A stretch of 17,500 nucleotides of DNA from Actinidia chinensis (lineage: Eukaryota > Streptophyta > Magnoliopsida > Ericales > Actinidiaceae), in the NCBI GenBank assembly GCA_009663005.1, contig VIGQ01001800.1:1-17500 (forward strand). The letters are read 5' to 3'. The notes below the pieces were generated by a model. That model searched no databases. It saw only the letters and a program-made list of their open reading frames with translations, and had not been told where the DNA came from. Both the position numbers and the translations under genes were made by a program. This document shows positions 1-9,385 of the stretch, piece after piece; within the stretch, counting starts at the first letter, position 1, and each line of letters begins with the position of its first letter.

Positions 1-900
1 GCCCCTACCGAGGGCTGTTGTAAATTTTTGCCGGCGTCTTTCCTATCAGGTAAAAATGGACTGAACCACTTATGTCGGAACACCTCCGACGCAGTCTGGG
101 CAAACATGATAATGCGTCTGTCTCCCTTCTCTCAAATAACTCAAAATATTTTCTAAATTGTTATTGTTGGTGGTGTCTTTGTTATATATTCTCCTAACAA
201 TAATCCATCAATTTATAGGAAAAACAATGACTTTTCAAATGTGAAACTCCCAACTATAACCCCCATTATTAGGGTGTTTATAGATGACATTATAATCGTC
301 ATTATGGACTATTTATGGCTTAATAAATCCAGCTTTTATGGCTATCATTTGGGCTAATTAACAGCTCCTTTGGGAGTTATTAAATCCAGCTCATTTTGAG
401 TTTTTATTTACACTATTTTCAACAATAATCTTGTTTGCACACTCATTTATTAAGTTATAAATAATATTAAATGAATATTGCTTTGTTTCATATTAATATA
501 ACTTTTTACAGTATTAATTTTTATGATAGAATTTATGATTATCAAAATAGTTTCCAAACACTTGAAGTGGCGCGTTTATATGGCAGGAGGCAGAAACTAT
601 ATCCAACAAAAAAACACATGGTTTTAACACTAGTATCATAACATCCAAGGAACACGTTGGTTTTGCATAGAAACAAATTGTTAATTAGCACACTCTTCCA
701 ACGATTCCATTCCAGGATACCCAAAAATCAAAAACATTTTTATTACAATTTGATCCCTATGTCAATTACCATTTTAGAATGAGCTCTAAATTTCATACAT
801 CGACCACCATCTACTCTCACCCCGACTGGCCACAACCACCCCACCAACACCCAACAGGACTGTGGCCCTCGTTTGACATTGGCATTCGATTTGCATTCAC
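1..900. other. Intergenic AT-rich stretch, nothing recognised
   Basis: No reading frame, RNA gene or transposon end is supportable here. The only local structure seen is a short direct repeat built on 'taaatccagct' near 323 and 380. From about 800 the composition becomes more GC-rich. This may be the 3' flank of the minus-strand exon described at 902-2908. Confidence 0.5.
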
Positions 901-901
901 T

Positions 902-907
902 TTTATT
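902..907 (-). promoter_or_regulatory. Candidate poly(A) signal AATAAA
   Basis: Read on the minus strand this is a canonical AATAAA hexamer. It lies about 58 bases downstream of the TGA (965-967) that ends the reconstructed minus-strand frame. The spacing fits a short plant 3' UTR. The hexamer is common by chance in AT-rich DNA, so its value rests on its position. Confidence 0.35.
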
Positions 908-1008
908 GAGGGTTAAATTGCTTGCATTTGAACGTGACTATCTGGCCGCAATGGACCATTAACATCAAGCTGCCATCGGAAATGCACCGGGCCTATTGGA
1001 GTCACTAT

Positions 1009-1016
1009 GGTGGTAT
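1009..1016 (+). repeat. Left target-site duplication of hAT element
   Basis: GGTGGTAT here matches GTTGGTAT at 2749-2756 in 7 of 8 positions. Eight base pairs is the duplication length typical of hAT transposons. Confidence 0.7.
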
Positions 1017-2748
1017 TAGAGGGTGCAAATTTGAGGCCGGGCTAGCCGAGAGGACCGACAGGGTGCCGACCCGCGTACTGTATGCGGACGGGTTAAATCC
1101 GGCCCATTAAATATACGGCCAGCCCGAACACCCATTAGGGTTGTAGCGGCGCAGGGGTGGCATGAATTTTAAGCCGGCCCGCTAATAAACCAGGCGCATT
1201 TAAACCCTTAGGAAACCAAAAAAACGGCCTGTAATGTAAACAAAATTTAAATTTTGGCTTACCGAGTTTTGAACCTTGCTGCCCACCCACTGCCAAAGTC
1301 AAACACCCAGGCCACTGGACTACCGAACATAATTATATTAAGAGTAATTTTATTATATAAACACTTTATTTCATTAGTTAAAAAAATCCAAAAAAAAAAA
1401 CAGGATTAGGAAGGGTTGGGTTTCGAACCTAAGACCTGTATGTGTTAACCAAGACTTAAGGTAACTCAAGCCAACACTACACCAGTCAGTCAACTCATTC
1501 CGTTAATTAAATATAGAATAGCTATATATAACACATATAAACACGCCTGTTAGCTATCTGCTGATTGTCATGCCCAAGGTTTTATTTGATACTTTTGAAT
1601 TTGTTTGACCTTTTTTATCCCTCCCAAATAGCTATTAACGCACTACTTTTAGGGTTAAAATAGTAATTGATATATAAATTATTCATTTTACCCATTCTAA
1701 ACAACATAAATGGCTAGTTTTTGGATATTTTGGTCAAAAAGCTACAAAAATTTCTATAAATTACATTCTAATCCTCCTACTTCGTTCCTCACTCAATTCT
1801 TACTAAATCACTACTCTCCAAACTCTTCAATAAGCTCTAGATTTTCGACTGCTCGGCAGTTCTCAAGTGTTGAAAAAGTGTTGCAGACGTGTTGAATCCC
1901 GAATTTTAAGTGCTTCGAATTTGGGTATCTTAGATCAATATATTTTTTTATCATTGTGATTTTTTATCATAATTTTACTTTTTTAAAAAAGGATCCTAGT
2001 GATTACAAGTACACAAAATATAGAAGAGGCTGAAGACGATGACTTTGAGGTCTCTATTTGTGATATGGTTAGAATGAACTCAAATAATCGATTAAGCCCC
2101 TCACCGGCATGCTGGACACGCCACATCTAGGACATTGGTAGAAAATTAAGATCTACAGTTTGGCAACTGTAAACAAATCAAAGTCATGAGCCAAGGAAAA
2201 GAAGTTGCTAAAAGCTAGGCAAATATTGCGAAAAAAATATTATTAGGCTCGGGCAATAGCACGAAGCCACCTAAAAGAGACACGCTGTGGGATGTACTTT
2301 GTTAATAATGAAAGAAGAGTAATGCAAATGAATGATGGTTAAGTGGGTGCCACCAAGTTGGATGGTACTAACTAAGTGTGATGGCAAAATTTCCACTTTT
2401 AATTTTTTTATAATGTCTCAGTATTTAATATTTCAATACATGTATTTGTAAAAATTTAATAATGAAGTTTTCCAACATGTATCACTTTGTTATGGGTTTG
2501 TTATATAGAAAGTAACTTAAAAAAAAAAGTAACTTCAAAAAAAAAAAAAAAAAGGGCTGGCCAAACCGGACTGGTACGTAGCAAACCAACTACTGTAGCA
2601 GTCGGGCTAGTGAGCTTCGGCAACTAAGGCTGGGGGTGAAACCCGGAACTGGTACTTGTAGCAGGTTGGGATTAGCCAACCCGTGGCCGTTTGGCCCGTT
2701 ATTGTAGCAGGTCGGGGTAAACCCAACCCGACCCAATTTGCAACTCTA
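1017..2748. mobile_element. hAT-superfamily DNA transposon, degenerate
   Basis: The left end starts TAGAGGGTGCAAATTT and the right end, reverse-complemented, starts TAGAGTTGCAAATT, so the terminal inverted repeats agree. Both subterminal arms are GC-rich and full of ggcccg, ccggcc and gggttgggt motifs, as in many plant hAT elements, while the interior is AT-rich. The flanks carry an 8-bp duplication (7/8). Full length is 1,732 bp, shorter than most autonomous hATs. Inside are a 61-codon ATG frame at 1710-1895 and a possible acidic exon remnant around 1987-2130 (motif EEAEDDDFEV). No dimerisation domain or zinc finger is visible, so it is probably non-autonomous or decayed. A second TIR-like start (caggggtggca) at 1152 suggests nested or rearranged ends. 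A long poly-A run (2537-2553) abuts the right arm. Confidence 0.75.
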
Positions 2749-2756
2749 GTTGGTAT
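2749..2756 (+). repeat. Right target-site duplication of hAT element
   Basis: GTTGGTAT is the partner of 1009-1016. It lies inside the minus-strand frame, at the codons for Tyr and the following residue. Confidence 0.7.
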
Positions 2757-3009
2757 CCCACGAACCGTTCAGCCCGTGAGAAAAATCTACCAACAGTGTG
2801 GCCCACAATGAATGATGAGGCGACTGCAGTACCTGCAATTAGTGAGAGATGAAGCATTTTGCCAGCGGCGGTATCCGACAAGCCATCAAAGGCAGTTGAG
2901 TTCAACAGCTGGCAATGGTAGGTAGCGATTTGCACTCGTTAGCAGCAGAGAGGTCTTCCGGTGGTGATCCAGCCTCTGCGAAAATATTTCGACTAAGGTC
3001 TTGCCCCAA

Positions 3010-4619
3010 AGGATAGCTAATTGTAATAGGATGATTCTATGCTGGAAATCGAAAGTTCAATTGATTGTCCGTAAATTAAATTGTATGAGTAATGGAATAG
3101 TCGAGTTGGGTGACCATGCCTGACAGTAATGGGTACTCAAATATCGCAATTATTTAATTGGATTAAAGTGACTCGTAAATTTAGAGAGTGTTTAAACATT
3201 TAAAAGTGAGCCAAAACATTAACCTTTCATTATATTTAACAAAAACATATTTCTAAAAAAACCTTAAACACATAATTAAATGGGACCCATTTCAAAAAAA
3301 GAAAAAAAAGTTGAACAACTTATTGGAGGCAATCTATCTAATCACTAAGAAATTTCCATTGATTGTGTTAACTATTTGGTGTTAAGCATCAAACATCGAA
3401 AAAAGTGAGTATCATTTTGTTGGCTAAAACATTAGTTATTAAAAATAACTTTCATTTGTGAGTTAAGAAATGCATTATCTATAAAAATTAACGTTTTATC
3501 TATAAAGAAAATGAATATAGCAACAATAATTAATGAGTTGGGAACACACATAACTTCATCTACACAAAAGTAACAATGGTGAAAATTTATATTTTTACAA
3601 GAGTGTGACCTTTTATTTTTTATTAAAACTTGCTCGGAAAAAATTAAAACTATGATGCTTAGGGATTTAAGAATAGTGCGGTCGCATTTGGTGAATGAAA
3701 CTATTAAATAAAACTATTGAGAGAGAAATAAAATAATTGACTGACTAAAGTTCCGCTAACACACTCACCAACATACAATTAAGTAACACATAATGGAGAC
3801 GCTCTAAACTACGAACCTTTTAACACAATAAATTGTTGTCACATGTGCACTTGAAACATCCACTCACATGAAATATGACATATATATCTCGGGCAGTGTA
3901 GAACCCCATATATCACAGCGTATGATTCATGAAAGACGACATGATATTAATTATGGACGGCTAGTTGTTTTTTATATTAGAGTTGTGTGTTTTGACAAAG
4001 TGTGTGAAACACTTAAGCTTAAAATTAATTAAGTTTTTATATACTAAATTAGAGAATTGTTGATTCCATGTTCTACTAATGAGTAGATACACTTTAGGTC
4101 ATTTATTTATCCAAAACTAAAGTTGATTGTGAATGAAAAAAATCTTTTAAAAAAAATTGCAAGGAAAAAAACTGAGGATATAAAAAGTCTAGCTACATTA
4201 AAAAATATAAGAAAGGTAGTAAACTCATAAAATTCAAGTTTGACTTCTAAAAATTGGGCCATTGGGTCTCTAGTTTTTAGAGGGTGAGAGTTAGTACAAA
4301 AAGTAGGGTTGAATCCAGTGACCTTGGTTTTGCCTACGAAGACAGGGGTTGAGCAGTAGTCAATTCGTGGTTTGCGGGTATGGACTGCGGACTGGCTGGA
4401 GCGAAGCATGAATAAGATTTAAAAAAAAAAAAAAAATGATGTAATTAGTTTTCATTCTAAACAGTTGAAAATTACACCGTTCTGTCTAGAAGTAATTTTC
4501 TTTTACGAATGTGGTCAAGGCACTTTCGAATTTATGCGGAAAAGAAAAATAGAATTTCTTTCTTGAATTTTTTCTTTAAATCGTGAACATCACAAACCTT
4601 CTATTATGCGAATAGTATC
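3010..4619. other. AT-rich intergenic stretch, unassigned
   Basis: No gene is supportable. A minus-strand frame at 4107-4409 is open for 100 codons, but its first half is Phe/Lys-rich low complexity and no motif is recognisable. Loosely related 'ccaaaacatta / gctaaaacatta' segments near 3210 and 3422 hint at an old MITE-like repeat, but no terminal inverted repeats could be fixed. Confidence 0.4.
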
Positions 4620-4959
4620 TGTTAGCGAAGGGAGGTCTACTAACCAAAGAGTGTCTTTTCAAATGAGGTGTGACCCTCCATCCAAAAGACACCAACCTCG
4701 TTTAAAAGGTTTGTTGTGAGAAGTTCTATATAAAACCCGCCAATATTTATTCATTCATCAAAACAAAGTTTTAGCGAGTGTTGAAAATTACATAAGATCA
4801 TTCTACATTGTAGTGACATTTGAGAAAAGAAACCACTTCACAAAGTTTGCCGTATTTCTTCTGATTTGAAGAGTACTTTACTATTTACAAGTTTGAAATG
4901 TTGTATTCTGTGCGTCGTACGTCGTATTCCGTTAAGTACAAAGTCGGGGCGTAAAAACA
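4620..4959 (+). mobile_element. Solo LTR-like segment (Copia-type style)
   Basis: The segment can be bounded by TG (TGTTAGCGAAG at 4620) and CA (AAAAACA ending 4959). It contains a strong TATA box, TATATAAA at 4727-4734. Upstream of that is a U3-like inverted repeat, gtgtctttt at 4651-4659 against aaaagacac at 4684-4692. The 3' part repeats cgtcgta and reads like R/U5 sequence. No matching 5-bp target duplication was found (gtatc against cttaa), so the ends are provisional. It could instead be a host promoter. No second copy lies in this window. Confidence 0.4.
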
Positions 4960-5408
4960 CTTAATGACACGGAATTAAATCAATCTCATTATTAAATCTT
5001 GTTTAGTTTGACTTGTTGTTAAATTAATTTTCTTCTTATTTCTATGTTTGTAAAAAAAAATCTATAATTTTTTATTGAAATTTTTTGTGTATTTTAAGAA
5101 AAACAAAAAAACCAACACAATTTTTTCAAAAAAAACCTTTCAAGCTTCATTTTTCTCCATTTTTTTTTGTCTTCATAAATTAAATAATCTAAAATATCCA
5201 CTTTACCTGCTGTTTTCAATAAATAAAGGAGATTTTGATAAAATTCATCATATAAAAATAAAAAAATACTATAAAAAAAAGTAAAAAAACTACTAGCTTT
5301 TTATAGTGACACAACACAGAGAAGTCCATATTCTCATTGAATTGGAAATTCAGCACTCGGGGCGACTCGAACGTAAGGCCTTCACTCAGAAAAAGAAATT
5401 TTTAAAAC
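4960..5408. other. Low-complexity A/T-rich spacer
   Basis: Mostly A and T homopolymer runs. A 69-codon frame at 5075-5284 is only Lys/Phe/Asn low complexity and is not called. The sequence turns GC-richer after 5350, approaching the candidate leader exon. Confidence 0.5.
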
Positions 5409-5414
5409 GGGCCC
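5409..5414 (+). promoter_or_regulatory. GGGCCC element upstream of leader exon
   Basis: A GGGCCC core in the context aaacGGGCCCggt lies about 110-350 bases upstream of the pyrimidine-rich leader. Such GGCCC-type motifs are known TCP-factor site II-like elements in plant promoters. The assignment rests on motif and position only. Confidence 0.25.
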
Positions 5415-5520
5415 GGTCGTTCTATACGTTGCTTATTTGTCTTTCAGCCATCAGTTAGTGTCGTTCCAAGGAAAACTCGTTTGTCAGTTTACCTAGAACA
5501 GTTCATTACATACACCGGGA

Positions 5521-5884
5521 ACGAAAAACACACCTCTCCTTTCTCTTCCACCCGCCCCCCGCCCCCCGCTTATCCTCTCTTCTCTCCTCCACTGCCTACT
5601 GATCTCCTCTAGTCCTCTCTGGACGCCGAAAACACAAAAACCCCGCTCGACCAAACTCCTGGAATCCTTCTAGGGCTCTCCGATTGGCCCTCTCTCTCTC
5701 TCTCTCGAACCTATCCTCGACCGCCTTCTCGATATCGGCCTTGAGATTCCGACCAGGACGATATGATCGACCGGGCCATGGTTGGGATCCGCCCTCCTCG
5801 AAGCCGGCAGGAAGATTCACCAGAAAGCCGCACCACATTTCACAACGCCGTCTTTGGGCCCTGCCTCCCGATCTCACCATCAAG
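5521..5884 (+). other. Candidate first exon with pyrimidine-rich 5' leader
   Basis: The composition shifts abruptly to CT-rich and CpG-rich sequence, with C-runs at 5549-5569 and a (TC)8 microsatellite at 5691-5706. This looks like a plant 5' UTR. The segment ends with AAG before GTGTTC at 5885, a reasonable splice donor. A frame without ATG is also open from 5603 to 5929 but would start only at TTG, so it is not called. Two in-frame ATGs lie near the 3' end (5763 and 5778), the second in good context (gggccATGGtt). The transcription start is unknown. Confidence 0.35.
5691..5706 (+). repeat. (TC)8 microsatellite in leader
   Basis: Eight uninterrupted TC units inside the pyrimidine-rich leader. 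Confidence 0.9.
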
Positions 5885-8062
5885 GTGTTCAATTTCTATT
5901 TCTTTACCTTGATGGGTGAAGTGAATTAGTTTGAGACAAAATTTTTAGATAACAAATGTAAAAGGTATGAGCCCAAATGTATGAGGTGCAATGGTAGCAG
6001 CATTCTGCTACAAGGCTAAGGTCTTTGTAGGACATTTTAGCTCCAAGCGTGTGACCTAGTAATCCAGGTTGAGTAAAGTAGCAAAACCTTGATTTGGTCC
6101 ACTTCAGGTGAAAGCAGAACTCTCTCATTCTGAGATAGTCTTATTAAGGGGTAGGATGGAAATGAAAGCAAAAATTGAATTGAGGGGATTGTCAATTCAT
6201 GTTTTCTAAAGTGAATAAATACACAAGTGAAATTGTGAGATTAACCTAATTCCAACATGAGTTAACCAATATAGAATGCTGTTTCTACTTAAAACAAGGA
6301 AACAATATGATGAGTTTGAATCACAACTTCTCACGACGGTGACTGAGGGACCTCAAGGTATATTGTTTAATGGTATTCCAATATTCTTATGGTTTTAATA
6401 TGAAAAGAGTAATAGCTGAGGTTTTGAGAATCAAACAGGGCAAGTATAGGAATGGATAATGAGCAATGGGCATTGCAATATTGGAGTAACTAGTCAATGG
6501 TCATAACCAGTAGGAGTTGGACCCCCCAATTGTAAATAGTGCGCAATATAGTAGAAAGTAAGACTTGAGTCTCATCTCTCACCTTTCAGACTGGTGGACC
6601 TTGGAAAAGTGGGACATTGGGTCTCACTTTTTCCTTTGGGTGGGGGGGTTTGTGCAGCTCTGAGCTCATCATGAGTATCGAAACCAAATTTGACGTGGTT
6701 GGTCTTGGAGGCTAAATGTTTTGCCACATGCTATAAAAAACAATGAAACCTACAAATGGGATGGACATAGACCATTTGGTCTCGTTCAGGAGGGAGACAA
6801 TATTGGTTTCATCCTCTCTCTTAAAATTTCTATGGTGGGCATGCAAGGTTGTTTCATTGTTGCGCTAAAAAAAAAACAAACTGCCATGTAACGCGTCTTC
6901 TTATGATGGCAAATGTTGGTCTTGGGGGCATGTAAGAGCTTAAGATGTGTACATCCTTAGAAATATATGTTAAAGGAGGAAGGTTCACCTTTAATGCTGT
7001 GACATAAATAATGCCCCAATAGCACATGTTAGCATTCTTATGTTGTTTTTTTTAACGTTGGTTGCCTATATTCGACTACAACTAACAATGCAACATTACA
7101 GACTGTAAAAAAGATACATAAAGGGAGTCTACATCTCACAGGTTTTCTTGAACTCCAATTTTTCATAGTTGTTTGTTATGTTATAAGCTCCTCTGATGAA
7201 GGTGAACTAATTTCATTACCAAAAATTCAAATCTAGATATTCACTTTAATTAATCTGGCCAATTAAACTTGAAAACATGGGGGAGTATCCTAAAGACGAT
7301 GCAATTATGTTGAAACCCTCTTGAAGAAAAGGATTGTGAAAGAAAAAATTACGAACACACCAAGCTGACAAAATCTACCATTTTGCAATAGCTTACTAAT
7401 GAAATTAGAAAGATTTAGATTCATATAGAGAAACCGATGTGAGATGAATTATAGAGAGAAGAGAGAGAATGTAGTTTTCTATTTCAGTCTTGATTGTCTC
7501 GATAAACCAGAATACAATTCGTATTTATATTACACCTTTCAACTAACAAACTACTCACCCAATGAGGCCTGGCACCTGTCATTATTTTACAACCAAGTAT
7601 CAAAACAAACTAACAGTTAAGTAGTATCCTAAGTTTGGACTGATCTTAATGGTTCTCCTTAACACTTAAATAACTTAAAATGAAAGGCTTGCAATCAACC
7701 CTTGTTAACCGCACTCTTGTAGTCTTCCAAAAAGCTTCTACAGGCTCTCCAAACTTACTCACTGATTTCCGAAGGAGATCCAAAGCAGAATTTATTAGGA
7801 AATTAGGAGCAAAAGTGGGGAGGGAAAGGTTTGGCATGTGAATTGGAAATAGAAGTAAATTTAATATCATAATTTTATGAGCTGTTTTTCTGGTTTCCTC
7901 CTTATTTTGGTTATGTCCACAAATGTTTTATTTCAATTCAATGTTCTATCTTATTTCCTAACAGACCGTGGCATCTTTTCTTTTGTCTCTAAATTCAGGT
8001 CTATTAAGCTTGGTTTAGTGCCTGTCAACTGCTCCCGTGGATCTGCTCCACTCACTGTCTAA
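5763..8062 (+). CDS. Candidate spliced small ORF, 61 codons, two exons
   Basis: The model joins 5763-5884 to 7999-8062. ATG at 5763 (alternatively 5778, in better context) gives 40 codons plus two bases up to the GT at 5885. The acceptor is AG at 7997-7998 after a T-rich tract. The split codon becomes AGG and the frame continues for 20 codons to TAA at 8060-8062. The product would be basic and Pro/Ser/Arg-rich at the N-terminus (RPPRSRQEDSPESRTT) and end NCSRGSAPLTV. The stop lies two bases before the ATG of the next frame. The tail resembles the first part of a GRF zinc finger, so the true ancestral protein probably ran on into the second frame. No family is recognised for the N-terminus. 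Splice sites are inferred. Confidence 0.22.
5885..7419 (+). other. Candidate intron 1 / non-coding stretch
   Basis: No supportable exon or RNA gene. If the two-exon model is right, 5885-7998 is one intron of 2,114 bp. The sequence around 6560-6900 is less AT-biased (runs such as ggtgggggggttt) and may be an old repeat, but I could not find its ends. Confidence 0.4.
7420..7615 (-). mobile_element. Copia-like LTR remnant, antisense to candidate gene
   Basis: Read on the minus strand, the segment begins TGTTAGTTTG at 7615. It has a TATA-like ATATAAATAC at 7530-7521. It then carries the sequence pattern typical of R/U5 in plant Copia LTRs: atcaagactgaaatag, then an agagagaa-type CT-rich tract. 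The low-coordinate end is not sharp, no 5-bp duplication of 'gttaa' was found on the other side, and no gag/pol follows. It is therefore probably a solo or truncated LTR. Its position inside the proposed intron would be tolerated by splicing. Confidence 0.5.
7616..7998. other. Spacer before candidate exon 2
   Basis: No exon is supportable. A minus-strand 74-codon frame at 7646-7870 lacks recognisable motifs. The last 60 bases are T-rich and end in AG at 7997-7998, consistent with a polypyrimidine tract and acceptor. Confidence 0.35.
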
Positions 8063-8217
8063 CTATGGACTCTGTAGATGGTGCTTTATGGCTTTCCTGC
8101 CCCTTTTTACGACGAGATGTAGACAAGGAAATGAGTCATTATTCTCACAAGGTCGGTTTGAACTTCTTTGAGTGGGACGTGGACGCTCCGGGATGGCTTC
8201 TAAGGAGAATCAAGTAA
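7999..8217 (+). pseudogene. GRF-type zinc-finger-like remnant with frameshift
   Basis: Two overlapping frames together resemble the GRF zinc finger of plant proteins. The first frame (to 8062) gives NCSRGSAPLTV, matching the family's opening CxCGxPAxLxT with the second Cys read as Arg. The second frame (ATG 8065 to TAA 8215-8217, 50 codons) gives DGALWLSCPFLRRD, matching the GRRFYxCP-type centre. It then gives KVGLNFFEWDVD, matching the closing GCxFFxWxD with the fourth Cys read as Leu, and finishes APGWLLRRIK. The spacing between the pieces fits the family. Two of four zinc ligands are missing and the halves are in different frames, so it is probably broken. GRF fingers are found in DNA-repair proteins and in many small plant proteins. 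The match is by eye and could be coincidence. Confidence 0.33.
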
Positions 8218-8481
8218 TGTATATATAAAGTTATCTATTGTTTTGTTTTTTTCCTTTTGTATGTTTTTTTGGGGGTGGGGTGGGGTTGGATTCCTCATTC
8301 ACTCCCCGAAGGAGAGACGAGAAGAGAGAGAGAAGATTGACTCTGGTTCCTTTATCTTGTAAGGGCTCTTTTGAGGAGGTTGCACCTTTACAATATTGAA
8401 AGAATGGATAACGCAGCATATCTGCGATGGATAAAGCAGCACATCTGCAGCCGTGTCAGGATGCCCATGCTCCTGATATAG
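8065..8481 (+). CDS. Candidate spliced small ORF, 88 codons
   Basis: The ATG at 8065 is in strong context (A at -3, G at +4). Unspliced, the frame ends at TAA 8215-8217 after 50 codons. A GTAATG donor at 8214 and an AG acceptor at 8362-8363, after a T/C-rich tract, would remove 150 bases. That restores the Lys codon and adds 38 codons (LLRRLHLYNIERMDNAAYL and RWIKQHICSRVRM) to TAG at 8479-8481. A very good donor, GTAAGT, follows at 8493. The tail is basic and amphipathic. The start of this frame is the second half of the GRF-like remnant, so it may be a fossil rather than an expressed peptide. Translation after the upstream 61-codon frame would need reinitiation or a different transcript start. 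Confidence 0.22.
8271..8289 (+). repeat. G-rich run, possible quadruplex
   Basis: GGGGGTGGGGTGGGGTTGG has three G runs of four or more plus a GG, after a long T-rich tract. It lies in the small proposed intron 8214-8363. Confidence 0.6.
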
Positions 8482-8499
8482 AGATTGTGGCCGTAAGTT

Positions 8500-9370
8500 C
8501 TATTTAGTCTTTTTGCATGAAAATTTTGGCTTGTACTCTTACATGGTGTTATATTTTTGGTAATTGTTTTCACAATTTATGGCATGAGCTATCCTATCTG
8601 TGTAATTGTTTTAATTATCACATGCCTCTGAAAGAAATACCCAAGCAGGGCATTGCATAAGGTTATTCAAAACAATATGACGATGTATTTTTTTTTGTTT
8701 GGGGGAGAGGATTATCACGAAGAAGATTTAATTGAAACATTAAGAATCAATGCTGCAATACTAAATATTCAATGCTACATTCCTATTTTAGGGTTGATTG
8801 ATACAGGGAAGAATCAAAAGTTTTTTTTTTTTTTCGGAATGACAATTTGAGGGGTGTTGTGAAAGGAAGAAAATTAAAAAAGATGGAATGTTCTTTAGGT
8901 AAGGAACAACATTTGCAGCTTATGGATCAAATAAGGAACAAATAAAGGAATTACGATCATAATCCCCAAAAATGTCATAATAAAAAAGTTATAGAATGAA
9001 CTACTCATTTTTTGTCGGCACAATTCTAAGGAATGTAACACGGGGAAAAAACTGTGATGATGTTTCATCGGCTGCGTGCATTGGAAGGCATCTTGGCCTT
9101 AGATTATTTTACTTGGTGCTAATGAGGGTGTGGTTTGAGTTTCCTTTTGGGGGGTAGATTGAATACGAACGTTGCTATATTTTTATTCGTCTAGAAATAT
9201 TTATGAAATCCAGGAAAAAAGTTTTCAGTCCCAAAGGATTGTTGTGGAGTGAGCTTCAGAAAACACGTTATTTCAAAGGTCTCCATCTTCAAACTTCTCT
9301 TGCCCTAACCGCCACTTCCACCCCTAACCACCATGTGCCACCACTTCTTCGACCTGGCGGCCATTGCTGC
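8500..9370. other. Intergenic or 3' non-coding stretch
   Basis: No gene is supportable. Homopolymer T tracts lie at 8688-8697 and 8820-8834. A 65-codon frame at 8653-8850 ends in Phe low complexity and is not called. From 9280 the sequence becomes C-rich (ccaccacttc-type runs). After removal of the mobile element at 9386-10252 it continues as similar ccaccacc sequence at 10261 onward. Confidence 0.4.
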
Positions 9371-9377
9371 TAGTCCC

Positions 9378-9385
9378 CACCCAAC
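9378..9385 (+). repeat. Left target-site duplication (CACCCAAC)
   Basis: Identical in all eight bases to 10253-10260. The final C may also be the first base of the element (CAAGG), so the border is ambiguous by one base. Confidence 0.75.

Larger units (their letters stand above)
902..2908 (-). pseudogene. Small terminal coding exon split by a hAT insertion
   Basis: On the minus strand an open frame runs from a possible splice acceptor (AG at 2910-2909, with a CTAAC-type branch site at 2943-2938) to the hAT border at 2756. Removing the element and one target-site copy keeps the frame open across the junction, from 1016 to a TGA at 967-965. The first in-frame ATG is at 2857, giving about 50 residues from there and about 67 from the acceptor. 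It encodes a hydrophobic stretch (LHLSLIAGTAVASSFIVG), then RFFSRAERFVGY, and ends PGAFPMAA. An AATAAA follows at 907-902. A small membrane or organelle protein is possible, but I do not recognise the family. No upstream exon was found. The insertion would truncate the product by adding transposon-encoded residues. The exon model is an inference; the open junction and the order of signals are seen. Confidence 0.35.

Noticed and set aside
1424..1440. tRNA-like T-loop string 'gggtttcgaacc'
   Set aside because: No A box, anticodon arm or acceptor stem around it. It is a decayed repeat motif also echoed at 1265-1280.
4107..4409. 100-codon minus-strand frame
   Set aside because: No recognisable domain; one half is Phe-rich low complexity from A/T runs.
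5075..5284. 69-codon Lys/Phe-rich frame
   Set aside because: It simply reads A and T homopolymers.
5603..5929. Long open plus frame through the leader exon (LSLSLSNLSS…)
   Set aside because: It has no ATG, starts only at TTG, and is open largely because of the (TC)n and CG-rich composition.
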